A stretch of 64,000 bases of DNA, from contig JAFZMO010000071.1 in NCBI GenBank assembly GCA_017551165.1, forward strand, positions 62,001 through 126,000. The letters run 5' to 3'. Position numbers and translations under genes: made by a program. The notes under the pieces are model-generated. The model was not told the origin of the DNA and did not search any database. It saw only the letters and a list, made by a program, of their open reading frames with translations. Below, piece after piece: positions 1-7,333 of this stretch (position 1 is the first letter of the stretch; each line of letters opens with the position of its first letter). The DNA comes from Lachnospiraceae bacterium. GTDB lineage: Bacteria; Bacillota; Clostridia; Lachnospirales; Lachnospiraceae.

Positions 1-723
1 AACGCAGGCCTCACGGAGTTCCAGATCGAGGTCGGCAATGCCGGTTTCTTCCGTGCGATCGTAGGCGAGTGCGGTCTCTCCGCGGAGGATGAGGAGGAGC
101 TTCGCCGCAGGATCAAGAACAAGAACCTGTTCGGCATCCCGGATATGCTTCGTGAGAGAAATATCGACGGCAAGGCAGCAGAGCTTCTTCTGACGATCCC
201 CGAGCTGTTTGGCTCTGAGGAGATCCTCGACAGAGCAGCATCGCTCACGGACAACCCGGCAGCGATCGCCGCAGTCGACCGTCTTCGTCAACTCAGCAAA
301 TGCCTCAAATACTACGGCGTCGAGCAGTACATCTCGTTCGACCTCGGCATGCTCAGCAAATACCGCTATTACACGGGGATCATTTTCCGTGCGATCACGT
401 ACGGCACCGGCGAGGCGCTCGCCTCGGGCGGCCGCTACGACACGCTGGCGGAGCAGTTCGGTCGTCCGATGCCTGCGATCGGCATGTCGATCACGGTTGA
501 CACACTCATGATCGCTCTGCAGAGACAGAACCTTCTCCCGAAGAAGGAAACCGACCTCCACGCGGTCATTTACACGGAGGATCAGTCGGAAAATGCTATC
601 CGCAAGGCGGAGGAGATCCGCGCGGAGGGCAAGTCGGTAACGCTCGTGCCCGTTACAAAGGTCACCGCCGGAGACGTTGCCGCGAAGCTTGCTGAGGAAG
701 GAGTCACCGTATGGAATATATAA
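1..723 (+). CDS. hisZ: HisZ, ATP phosphoribosyltransferase regulatory subunit (5' end outside window)
   Basis: This is the C-terminal part of a class II aminoacyl-tRNA-synthetase-like protein; the frame is open from base 1, so the start lies upstream. The histidyl-tRNA-synthetase-like core is visible in YYTGIIFRAI and SGGRYD, followed by a short tail and no full anticodon-binding domain. HisZ has no synthetase activity; it pairs with the short form of HisG to make the active, histidine-sensitive first enzyme of histidine synthesis. That fits the next gene, a short HisG whose start at 711 overlaps this stop by 13 bases, implying translational coupling. The alternative, hisS itself, is unlikely because of this context and the short tail. 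Confidence 0.9.
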   Translation, partial: NAGLTEFQIEVGNAGFFRAIVGECGLSAEDEEELRRRIKNKNLFGIPDMLRERNIDGKAAELLLTIPELFGSEEILDRAASLTDNPAAIAAVDRLRQLSKCLKYYGVEQYISFDLGMLSKYRYYTGIIFRAITYGTGEALASGGRYDTLAEQFGRPMPAIGMSITVDTLMIALQRQNLLPKKETDLHAVIYTEDQSENAIRKAEEIRAEGKSVTLVPVTKVTAGDVAAKLAEEGVTVWNI

Positions 724-1346
724 CCGTTGCATTGGCCAAGGGGCGCCTTGCGAAGAAAGCGATGGAGATCCTCGAGAAGGCAGGCATCCGCTGCGATGAG
801 ATGAAGGATCCCGACACCCGGAAATTGATCTTTACAAACGAAAAACTCAAGATGAAATTTTTTCTCGCCAAGGCGGGAGATGTTCCCACGTACGTCGAGT
901 ACGGCGCTGCGGACATCGGAATCGTCGGCAAGGACACGATCCTCGAGGAGGGGCGCAAGCTCTACGAGGTGATCGATTTCGGCATCGGCCGCTGTCGAAT
1001 GTGTGTGGCGGGACCGGAGAGTGCGAAGCCGCTGCTCGGAAGCGGACAGCGCATCCGCGTTGCGACCAAGTACCCGAACATTGCGAAGGATTATTTTACG
1101 AATGTGCTTCACCAGACTGTTGAGATCATCAAGCTGAGCGGCTCGATCGAACTCGCGCCGATCGTCGGCCTCAGCGAGGTGATCGTGGATATCGTGGAGA
1201 CCGGCTCCACGCTTCGGGAGAACGGTCTTGCGGTGTTGCAGGAGATCGTGCCGCTCTCGGCGCGCATGGTCGTCAACCAGGTGAGTATGAAAATGGAGCA
1301 GGATCGGATCCAGAAGCTGATCGCGGACATCCGCGCCGTGCTCTGA
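711..1346 (+). CDS. hisG: ATP phosphoribosyltransferase catalytic subunit, short form
   Basis: A 211-residue HisG that joins ATP and PRPP to phosphoribosyl-ATP, the first step of histidine synthesis. The N-terminus ITVALAKGRL and the PRPP-binding segment DIVETGSTLRENGL are typical. The protein ends soon after the catalytic domains and lacks the C-terminal regulatory domain of long HisG, so it is the type that needs HisZ, encoded immediately upstream and overlapping by 13 bases. The start at 711 gives the conserved N-terminus. Cytoplasmic. Confidence 0.96.
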   Translation: MEYITVALAKGRLAKKAMEILEKAGIRCDEMKDPDTRKLIFTNEKLKMKFFLAKAGDVPTYVEYGAADIGIVGKDTILEEGRKLYEVIDFGIGRCRMCVAGPESAKPLLGSGQRIRVATKYPNIAKDYFTNVLHQTVEIIKLSGSIELAPIVGLSEVIVDIVETGSTLRENGLAVLQEIVPLSARMVVNQVSMKMEQDRIQKLIADIRAVL

Positions 1347-1409
1347 GGATACGACGAGACTTTCAATAATGATTATGCTGCGGAACATGACCGCGGCACG
1401 GAGGTTACC

Positions 1410-2705
1410 ATGAAGATCATTCCCCTTACGAACGAATCGAAGGACGAGCTTCTGCGCACACTCGCGATGCGCAGCACCGAATCCTTCGCCAAGCAGCAGG
1501 CCGCCGTGGATGAGATCATCCGCGAGGTTCGTGCCCGCGGTGACGAGGCGGTATTTGAATACACAAAGAAATTTGACGACATCGAGATCACTCCGGACAA
1601 CCTGTGGGTGACGCAGGAGGAGATCGACGCGGCGTACGCTGAGATCGATCCCGAGCTTCTCGCAGTCATCCGCGACTCTGCGGCAAATATCCGCGAGTTC
1701 CACATGCGCCAGCGCAGAAACAGCTGGTTCGACACGAAGGACGGCATTTTCCTCGGACAGAGAGTCACGCCCATCGCCAAGGTCGGCGTGTATGTTCCGG
1801 GCGGCACGGCAGTTCTCTCGTCGAGCGTGCTTATGAACATCATTCCCGCGAAGGTTGCAGGAGTTCCCGAGATCATCATGGTGACACCACCGCAGAAGAG
1901 CGGCGGCCTCAACGCGACCTCCGTTGTCGCGGCGGTTGAGGCGGGCGTTGACCGCATTGCCAAGGTCGGCGGCGCACAGGCGATCGCAGCCCTTGCATAC
2001 GGTACGAAGAGCATCCCGCGCATGGACAAGATCGTAGGGCCCGGCAACATCTATGTGGCTCTTGCCAAGAAGGCTGTGTACGGCAGTGTCGGCATCGACT
2101 CGATCGCAGGCCCGAGCGAGATCCTCGTTCTTGCGGATGAGACCGCAACACCCAAGTATGTCGCTGCGGATCTGTTGAGCCAGGCGGAGCACGATGCGAT
2201 GGCTTCGGCGATCCTTGTAACTACGAGCAAGGAACTCGCCGAGAAGGTCAGCGCAGAGGTTGATCGCATGACACAGAAGCTGTCCCGCAAGGAAGTGATC
2301 GAGAAATCCCTCGACAACTACGGACGCATCTTCGTGGCAGACTCGATGGAGGCAGCGATCGACGCTGCCAACGACATTGCATCCGAGCACCTTGAGATCC
2401 TCACGAAGGATCCGTTCGACACGATGACGTACATCAAGAACGCGGGAGCTATTTTCCTCGGAGAATACTCGAGCGAGCCTCTCGGAGATTACTATGCAGG
2501 TCCGGACCACATCCTGCCCACCAACGGCACGGCGCGGTTCTTCTCACCGCTGAGCGTCGATGATTTCATCAAGAAGAGCAGCGTGATCCGCTATTCGCGC
2601 GAGGCGCTTGCCCCGGTGTACAAGAAGGTTGTGAAGTTTGCCGAGGCGGAGGGCCTGACGGCACATGCCAACTCCGTCAGAGTGCGCTTTGAGGACGAGC
2701 AGTAA
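1410..2705 (+). CDS. hisD: Histidinol dehydrogenase
   Basis: A 431-residue histidinol dehydrogenase, the normal family length. It oxidises histidinol to histidine in two NAD-dependent steps with a zinc ion. The segments GPGNIYVALAKK and AGPSEI (nucleotide and substrate binding), QAEHD (metal and catalytic residues) and TNGTARFFSPLSVDDF are all present. It follows hisG after 63 bases and has a good ribosome-binding site (cggaggttacc). Third gene of the his operon. Confidence 0.97.
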   Translation: MKIIPLTNESKDELLRTLAMRSTESFAKQQAAVDEIIREVRARGDEAVFEYTKKFDDIEITPDNLWVTQEEIDAAYAEIDPELLAVIRDSAANIREFHMRQRRNSWFDTKDGIFLGQRVTPIAKVGVYVPGGTAVLSSSVLMNIIPAKVAGVPEIIMVTPPQKSGGLNATSVVAAVEAGVDRIAKVGGAQAIAALAYGTKSIPRMDKIVGPGNIYVALAKKAVYGSVGIDSIAGPSEILVLADETATPKYVAADLLSQAEHDAMASAILVTTSKELAEKVSAEVDRMTQKLSRKEVIEKSLDNYGRIFVADSMEAAIDAANDIASEHLEILTKDPFDTMTYIKNAGAIFLGEYSSEPLGDYYAGPDHILPTNGTARFFSPLSVDDFIKKSSVIRYSREALAPVYKKVVKFAEAEGLTAHANSVRVRFEDEQ

Positions 2706-2715
2706 ACGATTTTGT

Positions 2716-2744
2716 TTGACCGAACGGCGGAATCGCGGTACAAT
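2716..2744 (+). promoter_or_regulatory. Predicted sigma-A promoter before hisB
   Basis: TTGACC (2716-2721), a 17-base spacer and TACAAT (2739-2744) lie in the hisD-hisB gap. It may give hisB and the hisIE fusion an internal promoter in addition to read-through from upstream. Prediction from sequence only. Confidence 0.5.
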
Positions 2745-2773
2745 AGGACAGAATTCATCGGAGGAGGAACACT

Positions 2774-3367
2774 ATGGAAGCAGAACGCAAGGCCAAGGTA
2801 GTTCGCGACACCAAGGAGACAAGCATTGTCGCGGAACTCAACATCGACGGTACGGGTGTCTACGACATCAACACGGGGATCGGGTTCTTTGACCACATGC
2901 TCTCAGGATTTGCGAAGCACGGCTTCTTTGATCTGAAGCTGACGGCGAAGGGCGATCTCGACGTGGATTCGCACCACACGGTCGAGGACGTCGGAATCGT
3001 GATCGGCCAGGCGATCCGCGAGGCGCTCGGCGACAAGGCGGGCATCACGCGCTACGGCTTCTTCCTGTTGCCGATGGACGAGACGCTGATGGAGTGCGCG
3101 ATCGACCTCTCCGGTCGTCCGTATTTCGTCTACGATGTTGATACCACGGTGGACCGTCTCGGTGAGATGGACGTGGAGACGGCGAGAGAGTTCTTCTACG
3201 CGATCTCCTACAGTGCAGGAATGAACCTGCACATCCGTCAGATCTCGAGCGGCAACAACCACCACATCCTCGAGGCGATGTTCAAGGCCTTCGCGAAGGC
3301 TCTCGACATGGCCACGGGCATCGATCCCCGCGTCGCGGGCGTGCTGTCCACAAAGGGCTGCATCTGA
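2774..3367 (+). CDS. hisB: Imidazoleglycerol-phosphate dehydratase
   Basis: A 197-residue monofunctional dehydratase that turns imidazoleglycerol phosphate into imidazoleacetol phosphate. Manganese-binding clusters are visible: GFFDHML, DSHHTVEDVG and NNHHILEAMFKAFA. There is no fused histidinol-phosphatase domain as in enterobacterial HisB. The start is preceded by cggaggagg, a strong ribosome-binding site. It lies 68 bases after hisD with a possible internal promoter between them. Confidence 0.97.
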   Translation: MEAERKAKVVRDTKETSIVAELNIDGTGVYDINTGIGFFDHMLSGFAKHGFFDLKLTAKGDLDVDSHHTVEDVGIVIGQAIREALGDKAGITRYGFFLLPMDETLMECAIDLSGRPYFVYDVDTTVDRLGEMDVETAREFFYAISYSAGMNLHIRQISSGNNHHILEAMFKAFAKALDMATGIDPRVAGVLSTKGCI

Positions 3368-3409
3368 TCGATCATTTTCAGAAGAAAACAGATTTGCGCA
3401 GGAGCGAAT

Positions 3410-4690
3410 ATGGAGAAAAACATCATTGCCTACATCAACGCGGAAAATGCGTTTTCCGCCTCCGTGCTGGAACTCGCGATGAGCTACGAGCAGAACGGCG
3501 CGGACGGGCTGTATATCTACAACTACGACGACAACGAGACGACACAGATGCATTTCCTGCAGATGGTCAAGCTTGTCCTGAAGAAGGTGGACATCCCGCT
3601 GTATCTCGGTTGCCATGTAGAGCGGTTTGAGGACATCAAGAAGGCGCTGTACACCGGCGCTTCCTATGTCGTGATCCCCTACGAGCGCAGTTTCCCGAAG
3701 GAGGAGGTCAAGAAGGCGATCGAGCGCTTCGGCCGCGACAAGATCGTGATCGAGTTCAACGCCGATGTCGACAAGCCCGAGCATGCGTACGAGAGCGAGA
3801 AGCTTCTCGAGGAGCTCAAGGACCTCGGTGTGGCGAGCTTCCAGATGAAGCATGTCACCGTGTCCGCGGCGATGAACCGCATTCTCGAGCGCTGCCCGTT
3901 GCCGGTGATCGTGCGCGACAGTCTTGTCCGCAACGATATCGAGACGCTTCTGTCGCTTCCGAACTGCTACGGCGTGGCGACGAACTACTATGAGCAGAAG
4001 AATGTGCTGAAGATCAAACAGGCGCTCAGAGTACAGGGCTTGGAGACCAAGTGCCTGGAGTCGACGCTGTCATTTTCCGAGTTCAAGACCGATGATAACG
4101 GTCTGATCCCCGTGGTCGTGCAGGATTACCGCACGCTCGAGGTGCTGATGGTCGCTTACATGAACGAGGAATCGTTCAACAAGACGATCGAGACCGGCCG
4201 CATGACGTACTGGTCGAGAAGCCGTCAGGAGCTGTGGGTGAAGGGCGAGACGTCCGGCCACTACCAGTTCGTGAAAGAGCTCCGCATCGACTGCGACAAC
4301 GACACGCTGCTCGCGAAGGTACACCAGCTCGGCGTGGCATGCCACACCGGCAATCCGAGCTGCTTCTTCACGACGCTGTGCAAGAAGGAGTTTGCGGACT
4401 TCAATCCGCTCACGGTCCTCACAGAAGACTACAATATCATCATGGACCGCAAGGTAAACCCGAAGGAGGGTTCGTACACGAACTACCTCTTCGACAAGGG
4501 CATCGACAAGATCCTCAAGAAATGCGGCGAGGAGGCGACCGAGATCACGATCGCAGCGAAGAACCCCGACGCCGAGGAACTCAAGTACGAGATCGCGGAT
4601 TACCTGTACCACCTCATGGTTCTCATGGTGGAGTGCGACGTCGACTGGAACGACATCGTCAAGGAACTTGCGAACCGCAGAAAATCCTGA
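3410..4690 (+). CDS. hisIE: Fusion: HisA/HisF-like barrel + phosphoribosyl-AMP cyclohydrolase + phosphoribosyl-ATP pyrophosphatase
   Basis: A 426-residue protein in three parts. Residues 1 to about 212 resemble a HisA/HisF half-barrel repeat protein; about 218-330 is HisI with DCDND (294-298) and CHTG (311-314); about 333-426 is HisE with KCGEEATE and EIADYLYHL. HisI and HisE carry out two consecutive steps after HisG. In the barrel, the two positions where HisA and HisF carry catalytic Asp read Asn here (N10 in YINAEN, N117 in EFNADV), so isomerase or cyclase activity is doubtful; it may be structural or may channel substrate. No intact hisA, hisF or hisH is in the window. HisI and HisE are certain, the barrel's role is not. 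Confidence 0.9.
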   Translation: MEKNIIAYINAENAFSASVLELAMSYEQNGADGLYIYNYDDNETTQMHFLQMVKLVLKKVDIPLYLGCHVERFEDIKKALYTGASYVVIPYERSFPKEEVKKAIERFGRDKIVIEFNADVDKPEHAYESEKLLEELKDLGVASFQMKHVTVSAAMNRILERCPLPVIVRDSLVRNDIETLLSLPNCYGVATNYYEQKNVLKIKQALRVQGLETKCLESTLSFSEFKTDDNGLIPVVVQDYRTLEVLMVAYMNEESFNKTIETGRMTYWSRSRQELWVKGETSGHYQFVKELRIDCDNDTLLAKVHQLGVACHTGNPSCFFTTLCKKEFADFNPLTVLTEDYNIIMDRKVNPKEGSYTNYLFDKGIDKILKKCGEEATEITIAAKNPDAEELKYEIADYLYHLMVLMVECDVDWNDIVKELANRRKS

Positions 4691-4706
4691 TCGGAGGACG
4701 TGGAAA

Positions 4707-4853
4707 ATGGGAGTATTGACGGAGTTTCTCCGGGAATTCGGATTGTTTATCGTGTATATCATCGTCGCGATCTGCGGCGTGTTCGTCGGCAAGACTGTTC
4801 GGAACCGCAAGGATGCGAAGAAAGCGGCACAGCAGGAGGAGATCGACGACTAA
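4707..4853 (+). CDS. Small single-pass membrane protein of unknown function
   Basis: A 48-residue protein with one hydrophobic segment (about residues 9-26, LFIVYIIVAICGVFVG) followed by a basic and then acidic tail. The start at 4707 has a ribosome-binding site (tcggagga) eight bases upstream and lies 16 bases after hisIE, so it is probably the last gene of the his operon. I do not recognise a family. The short Lys/Arg-rich stretch after the membrane segment suggests N-out, C-in topology. Confidence 0.6.
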   Translation: MGVLTEFLREFGLFIVYIIVAICGVFVGKTVRNRKDAKKAAQQEEIDD

Positions 4854-4861
4854 AAAAGTTC

Positions 4862-4890
4862 TTGCATTTTGCGGGAATGCGTGATATTAT
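4862..4890 (+). promoter_or_regulatory. Predicted sigma-A promoter of the rimP-nusA-infB operon
   Basis: TTGCAT (4862-4867), a 17-base spacer and TATTAT (4885-4890) with an upstream TGA forming an extended -10. Transcription would begin near 4897, giving a leader of about 195 bases before rimP. Confidence 0.7.
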
Positions 4891-4896
4891 GCTTTA

Positions 4897-5092
4897 CGGT
4901 AACTATTGTGTGATTGAGAGTGGGTTCGAAACGACCCACTCTCAGTTTTATGTGCGATAAGCGAATGCACTCGATGTAAGTATAAGCATGCTTACATCAA
5001 ATGCTGAGCGAACGGTAACCGAGTGAGTTTACTCACGAGGTGACTGAAAATGCGCGTTCACCGGGCAGGGTTACGGCCCGGACGGAGGAAGC
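4897..5092 (+). promoter_or_regulatory. Structured 5' leader of rimP-nusA operon
   Basis: Apart from the terminator-like hairpin at 4916-4943, the leader holds a perfect 8-bp stem (4973-4980 with 4991-4998), a small GTGAG/CTCAC hairpin near 5022-5035, and a CCGGGC/GCCCGG hairpin at about 5058-5078 just before the rimP ribosome-binding site (ggaggaagc). I do not recognise a known riboswitch class. The structures suggest post-initiation control. Confidence 0.45.
4916..4949 (+). terminator. Terminator-like hairpin: his operon end or rimP leader attenuator
   Basis: A perfect 10-bp stem (GAGAGTGGGT 4916-4925 with ACCCACTCTC 4934-4943), an 8-base loop and then AGTTTTA, a weak T-tract. It stands about 20 bases downstream of the predicted start of the rimP promoter, so transcripts from that promoter must pass through it. 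A weak T-tract is what one expects of a NusA-stimulated terminator. Confidence 0.6.
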
Positions 5093-5557
5093 ATGGCGAC
5101 TGCAAAACAGTACGAGGAAAAGACAACGGCCCTTGTACAGCCGATCCTCGATGAACACGGCTTTGAGCTCGTGGATGTCGAGTATGTGAAAGAGGCCGGC
5201 AACTGGTACCTTCGGGCCTATATTGATAAGCCCGGCGGCATCACGATCGATGATTGCGAGATTGTCTCGAGAGCGCTCAGCGACAAGCTCGACGAGGAGG
5301 ACTTCATCGATGCGTGCTACGTGCTCGAGGTGAGCTCACCGGGTCTCACGAGACCGCTCAAGAAGCCGAAGGATTATGAGAGAAATATCGGTAAGCCGAT
5401 CGACATCCGGCTGTTCCGCGCCGTGAACGGCGTCAAGGAGCTGACCGCAGAGCTTGTGAGCTACACGGACGACACCGTGACCGTGAAGACGGACGACGCA
5501 GAGCTTACGTTGGAGCGGAAGAACATCAGCATGATCCGCCAGTCATTTACCGAATAA
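5093..5557 (+). CDS. rimP: Ribosome maturation factor RimP
   Basis: A 154-residue RimP, needed for late assembly of the 30S subunit. The N-terminal domain carries GFELVDVEYVKE and the conserved DCEIVSRALSDKLDE; the middle shows YVLEVSSPGLTRPLKK, a family signature; the C-terminal SH3-like domain follows. First gene of the operon that continues into nusA, preceded by the strong site cggaggaagc. Length is normal. Confidence 0.95.
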   Translation: MATAKQYEEKTTALVQPILDEHGFELVDVEYVKEAGNWYLRAYIDKPGGITIDDCEIVSRALSDKLDEEDFIDACYVLEVSSPGLTRPLKKPKDYERNIGKPIDIRLFRAVNGVKELTAELVSYTDDTVTVKTDDAELTLERKNISMIRQSFTE

Positions 5558-5610
5558 TATCTTAACAATTAACAAAATACTATGAGAGAAACGTTGCAAG
5601 GAGGTACGTT

Positions 5611-6705
5611 ATGAAAAAGGTTGTAAAGAAGTCCGCTGAAGAGTTGAAGAAGGAGGACTTTAAGGAACTGATCACCGCGATCGATCTGATCGAGCAGGAG
5701 AGAGGCATCAGCAAGGAAGTGCTTTTGAAGGCTGTGGAGGATTCGCTCCTTCAAGCTTGCAAGGAAGAGTATAAGCAGAACGAGAACATCCGCGTTCACA
5801 TCGACAGCGAGACCGGCGAGTACAATGTGTACCGCGATTTCACGGTTGTGGACGAGGTTCTTGACGACACCTGCGAGCTCACGCTCGAGCAGGCGAAGGC
5901 GAAATTCCCGCTCCGCGAGGTGCTTGTCGGCGATGTTGTCAGCGAGGAGATCGCTACAAAGGGCTTCGGCCGTATCGCAGCCGGCAAGGCAAAGCAGGTG
6001 ATCGTACAGAAACTCCATGAGAAAGAGCGCGAGATCCTGTACGCACAGTACAGCGGCAAGGAGAAGGAAGTTGTCACCGGTATCGTGCAGAAGTACTCGA
6101 AGAAGAACGTCATCATCAGCCTCGGCAAGATCGACGCTTCCCTGATCGACACGGAGCAGATCCCCGGCGAGGTGTTCCGTACCGGCGACCGCGTAAAGGT
6201 TTACGTTGTCGAGGTCAAGGACACGACTAAGGGCCCCCGCGTGATCGTTTCCCGCACGCACCCCGAGCTTGTTAAGAGATTTTTCGAAAATGAGGTTGCC
6301 GAGGTTGCAGACGGCACCGTAGAGATCAAAGCGCTGTCCCGCGAGGCAGGCAAGCGCACGAAGATGGCCGTATACTCGAACGATCCCAAGGTGGATCCGG
6401 TCGGCGCATGTGTCGGCGTAAACGGCAGCCGTGTCAATGCGGTTGTCGACGAGCTGAACGGCGAGAAGATCGATATCATCAACTGGAGCGACGACCCCGA
6501 GCATTTGATCGCGAACGCGCTGTCGCCCGCTGAGGTTATCTCGGTGAGCGTCAACGAGGAGGAGCGTATCGCCAACGTTATCGTTCCGGACGACATGCTC
6601 ACGCTTGCGATCGGCAGCAAGGGACAGAACGCGCGTCTTGCCGCACGTCTCACCGGCTACAAGATCGACATCAAGAGTGAATCGCAGGCGGCCGACCTGT
6701 TGTAA
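5611..6705 (+). CDS. nusA: Transcription termination/antitermination protein NusA
   Basis: A 364-residue NusA with the N-terminal RNA-polymerase-binding domain (to about 130), an S1 domain (about 135-200, TGIVQKYSKKNVIISLG), KH1 (VGACVGVNGSRVNAVVDEL) and KH2 (LAIGSKGQNARLAARLTGYKI). It lacks the C-terminal acidic repeats of the enterobacterial protein, which is normal for Firmicutes. It binds RNA polymerase and modulates pausing and intrinsic termination. It starts after caaggaggtacgtt, 53 bases from rimP. Confidence 0.97.
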   Translation: MKKVVKKSAEELKKEDFKELITAIDLIEQERGISKEVLLKAVEDSLLQACKEEYKQNENIRVHIDSETGEYNVYRDFTVVDEVLDDTCELTLEQAKAKFPLREVLVGDVVSEEIATKGFGRIAAGKAKQVIVQKLHEKEREILYAQYSGKEKEVVTGIVQKYSKKNVIISLGKIDASLIDTEQIPGEVFRTGDRVKVYVVEVKDTTKGPRVIVSRTHPELVKRFFENEVAEVADGTVEIKALSREAGKRTKMAVYSNDPKVDPVGACVGVNGSRVNAVVDELNGEKIDIINWSDDPEHLIANALSPAEVISVSVNEEERIANVIVPDDMLTLAIGSKGQNARLAARLTGYKIDIKSESQAADLL

Positions 6706-6725
6706 TCGGCTGAAAGGAACTGTCT

Positions 6726-6995
6726 ATGGCTACGACGAGGAAAATTCCGCTGCGCCGCTGTAACGGATGCGGCGAGATGAAACCGAAGAAGGAACTGATC
6801 CGTGTGATCTTAACGCCGGAGCAGGAGATCGAGCTCGATCTCACCGGCAAGAAGAACGGACGCGGCGCCTATGTGTGCCGCAACGCGGAGTGCCTTCGTC
6901 TCGCGGAGAGATCGCACGCGATCGAGCGCTCGCTCTCGGTGTCGATCCCGGCGGAAATGTACGAGCGTCTGCGAAAGGAGATCGCCGATGCGTGA
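6726..6995 (+). CDS. rnpM: YlxR/RnpM family RNA-binding protein
   Basis: An 89-residue protein with the YlxR signature PLRRCNGCGEMKPKKELIRV near the N-terminus and GRGAYVC in the middle. In Firmicutes this family has been linked to RNase P and renamed RnpM. It sits in the classical position between nusA and ylxQ and overlaps the next gene by 8 bases, so the two are probably translationally coupled. Confidence 0.92.
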   Translation: MATTRKIPLRRCNGCGEMKPKKELIRVILTPEQEIELDLTGKKNGRGAYVCRNAECLRLAERSHAIERSLSVSIPAEMYERLRKEIADA

Positions 6996-7314
6996 CAAGG
7001 TGTTGTCGTTGCTCGGCATCGCACAAAAAGCAAGAGCGGTCGTTGCCGGCAACTTTCTCGTGGAACAGGCCGTCAGCAAGGGCACAGCGATGATGGTGAT
7101 CCTTGCGGAGGACGCCGCCCCCAACACGACGGACGGCATCCGGAAGATCACGCATCACTACGGTGTTCCGGTGTTTTTGTACGGCACCAAGGACACGCTC
7201 GGACATGCGATCGGCAAGAACGAACGGTCCTGTGCGGCAGTGCTTGACGACGGTTTTGCGAAAGCGATCCGCACGGCGATCGAGAGCGCCGGCGGCAAGG
7301 AGTTGGAAAATTAA
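6988..7314 (+). CDS. ylxQ: L7Ae-family RNA-binding protein (YlxQ)
   Basis: A 108-residue protein of the L7Ae/L30e/S12e fold, expected to bind kink-turn RNA. The start at 6988 is chosen because a ribosome-binding site (aaaggag, 6974-6980) precedes it and the product begins with the conserved LLGIAQKARAVVAGN. It overlaps rnpM by 8 bases and is followed by infB after 19 bases. Confidence 0.9.
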   Translation: MRDKVLSLLGIAQKARAVVAGNFLVEQAVSKGTAMMVILAEDAAPNTTDGIRKITHHYGVPVFLYGTKDTLGHAIGKNERSCAAVLDDGFAKAIRTAIESAGGKELEN

Positions 7315-7333
7315 TTCGGAGGAATAAAAGCGA

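Noticed and set aside
582..2510. Long open frame (642 codons) on the minus strand
   Set aside because: It is antisense to hisG and hisD, which have full family motifs. GC-rich third positions create long antisense frames; the product is Arg/Leu/Asp-rich with no domain.
4916..4943. tRNA T-arm-like sequence (GGTTCGAAAC)
   Set aside because: Loop length is wrong, and there is no acceptor stem, anticodon arm or CCA context. It is a simple hairpin.
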